Shown: positions 62,978-64,000 of the stretch, piece by piece
Numbering within the stretch: position 1 is the first letter of the stretch
How the letters are laid out: each line of letters opens with the position of its first letter
DNA from: an uncultured Flaviramulus sp.
GTDB taxonomy: Bacteria > Bacteroidota > Bacteroidia > Flavobacteriales > Flavobacteriaceae
Direction of reading: 5' to 3'
Assembly: GCA_947487155.1 (NCBI GenBank)
Contig: CANKVS010000011.1
Span: 1 to 64,000 of the forward strand
DNA: 64,000 bases
The notes under the pieces: generated by a model
What the model was told of the DNA's origin: nothing
The model's input: only the letters and a program-made list of their open reading frames with translations
Database searches by the model: none
Program-made: the position numbers and the translations under genes

Positions 62978-64000
62978 TTATTTATTTGCTTTTACTTTAC
63001 TCCAAACGTTGTCTTGCATTAACTCAATTCTTTGATTAAAAGATTGTATGGTATTCAAATTATTTGTTGGTTTATCTAAATAGAAATAGCTCGTTGCCGA
63101 AACATCGTCACTACGATAATAATTAGTAGGAATACCTGGAATTAATGCGTCAACATTAGGGGTGTTTTCCGTATCTAGTAAACGTATATGTTCTACTGGT
63201 TTACCTTTGGCGTCAAGTATATTTTGACCATGTGATTGTAACTGCCATACAGGAATAATTTCTACATTATTAGCTTTCATTTTTGATAGCAAATTCTTAG
63301 TAGCACTTCCCATTTGTTGAATGGTTACACGACAATCTTGATTAAAATATACAGCATCTGCAGTATGAAAACGGTAAAAAGAATACATATCTAACTTATC
63401 ATCGGAAAAGACAGAACCAAAGCGTTGACCAACATATTCGCCTTGTCCCCAACCAGTGCCTATATAATCTTCTGTTCCTGTTCCTTGAAGTGAAGGGTTG
63501 TTTGTGTCTCCATCTAAATAGATTTTTACTTCGCCTTCACCAAACCAAGTTCCTAAAAATTTAGGATCTCCAATAACGCCTACATTAGTTCCTAAAAATC
63601 GTCCCGTTCCTTCTACTTTTGGTAAAATTTCAAAGTCTTCGCCCAGTTTGGTAGCTTTATCACGTCTCCAATGCGTATGAAAATACATGGCATCATCAGG
63701 AATACTCTCCTTTTGCAATACATTAATATCGTACCAAAATAACACTTGAGAACTAGATTCGTTAACAATTTCTATAACAGCACCATTTCTAAATGGCATA
63801 GGTATTGTAAAATTAAACGAACGTCCTTCTGGGTTTGAAAACAACTCATTATCAAAGGGACGCATAATACCTAGGGCATTTCCAAAAAAATCACCTATTG
63901 GAGCCGAAACTGCTGGTTTATTTGCTCCGTCCCAATACATATTAATAATAACACCTCGTCTTTGTTCTGCATTTTTCGCTATACTTCCGCTCATCCACAT
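62978..64000 (-). CDS. GH172 (DUF2961) family protein, 5' end outside the window
   Basis: 340 residues seen, cut at the window edge; the N-terminus (signal peptide, first about 100 residues) is missing. It aligns with the next gene throughout: INMYWDGANKPAVSAPIGDFFG, SFNFTIPMPFRNGAVIEIVNE, FLGTNVGVIGDPKFLGTWFGEGEVKIYLDG, GTGTEDYIGTGWGQGEYVGQRF and FNQDCRVTIQQMGS. Both GEGEVK and GTEDY are intact. It is a diverged paralogue, so the pair is a gene duplication and probably covers two linkages or substrates. Confidence 0.9.
   Translation of the reverse strand: MWMSGSIAKNAEQRRGVIINMYWDGANKPAVSAPIGDFFGNALGIMRPFDNELFSNPEGRSFNFTIPMPFRNGAVIEIVNESSSQVLFWYDINVLQKESIPDDAMYFHTHWRRDKATKLGEDFEILPKVEGTGRFLGTNVGVIGDPKFLGTWFGEGEVKIYLDGDTNNPSLQGTGTEDYIGTGWGQGEYVGQRFGSVFSDDKLDMYSFYRFHTADAVYFNQDCRVTIQQMGSATKNLLSKMKANNVEIIPVWQLQSHGQNILDAKGKPVEHIRLLDTENTPNVDALIPGIPTNYYRSDDVSATSYFYLDKPTNNLNTIQSFNQRIELMQDNVWSKVKANK

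Overview
The window is a 64 kb piece of a low-GC chromosome from the phylum Bacteroidota, most likely a marine member of the Flavobacteriaceae. The evidence is the gene families seen: the short archaeal-type ProRS, long-form (about 480 aa) GAPDH, DUF3810, DUF2279, 2TM proteins, the PadR/PspC/head-GIN trio, GH172 and GH29 enzymes. TANNTTTG promoter elements and several short palindromic repeats also fit flavobacteria. I see no rRNA, CRISPR array, transposase, integrase or phage gene. One tRNA is present (Glu, TTC).

Layout. 1-5.1 kb: end of an upstream gene, tRNA-Glu with rpsT, proS, then a Ser/Arg-rich lipoprotein and a FadL-like outer-membrane protein. 5.1-10.8 kb: folE, a decayed four-helix-bundle gene, cysS, yidD, pepD and a DUF3810 membrane protein with an HEIAH motif. 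11-15 kb: two exported hydrolases, a GH2 glycosidase and a phosphodiesterase-like/alkaline phosphatase fusion. 15-28.9 kb: housekeeping genes (cutC, prmC, GNATs, ribD, a HAD phosphatase, a YigZ protein, a thioesterase, dnaA, a low-Mr phosphatase, an RsmI-like methyltransferase, a lysozyme-like protein, DUF2279, mltG, dapF, HtrA). 29-38 kb: long GAPDH, a coiled-coil membrane protein, a LytS/LytTR two-component system with 2TM domains, TonB, type II NADH dehydrogenase, and an ECF sigma factor with a membrane partner. 38-45 kb: a pseudouridine synthase, topB, divergent dps/oxyR, AIM24-like, DUF4442 and DUF4870 proteins. 45.5-48.9 kb: a PadR regulator, an unusual PspC membrane protein and a head-GIN protein. 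49-64 kb: one minus-strand run of exported carbohydrate-active genes that continues past the window end.

How the genes work together. The last 15 kb looks like part of a polysaccharide utilization locus: two GH172 (DUF2961) lipoproteins, a GH29 fucosidase, a GH43-like/GH29 fusion, a sialate-type O-acetylesterase, two large TIM-barrel-type glycosidase candidates and a calcium-dependent PI-PLC-like lipoprotein. This suggests an O-acetylated, fucose-containing glycan, perhaps with furanosides and galactose. No SusC/SusD pair, sulfatase or regulator of the locus is in view.

The most unusual items are: (1) the PspC protein at 45.9-48.0 kb, with three 11-residue amphipathic repeats and a C-terminal array of 26-residue HEAT/LRV-like repeats; (2) three structured intergenic elements sharing a GCGTTA-GGATTG...AAAGCC-GACC pattern that I believe are Flavo-1-type RNAs, two of which carry other repeats inside them; (3) a dispersed repeat with core TGAGCGNAGTCGAA, found in frame inside topB, in a Flavo-1-like stem and (diverged) in the oxyR terminator loop; (4) fusion enzymes and an unassigned 809-residue lipoprotein in the glycan locus. 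I do not see clear evidence of a wholly new defence or mobile system.
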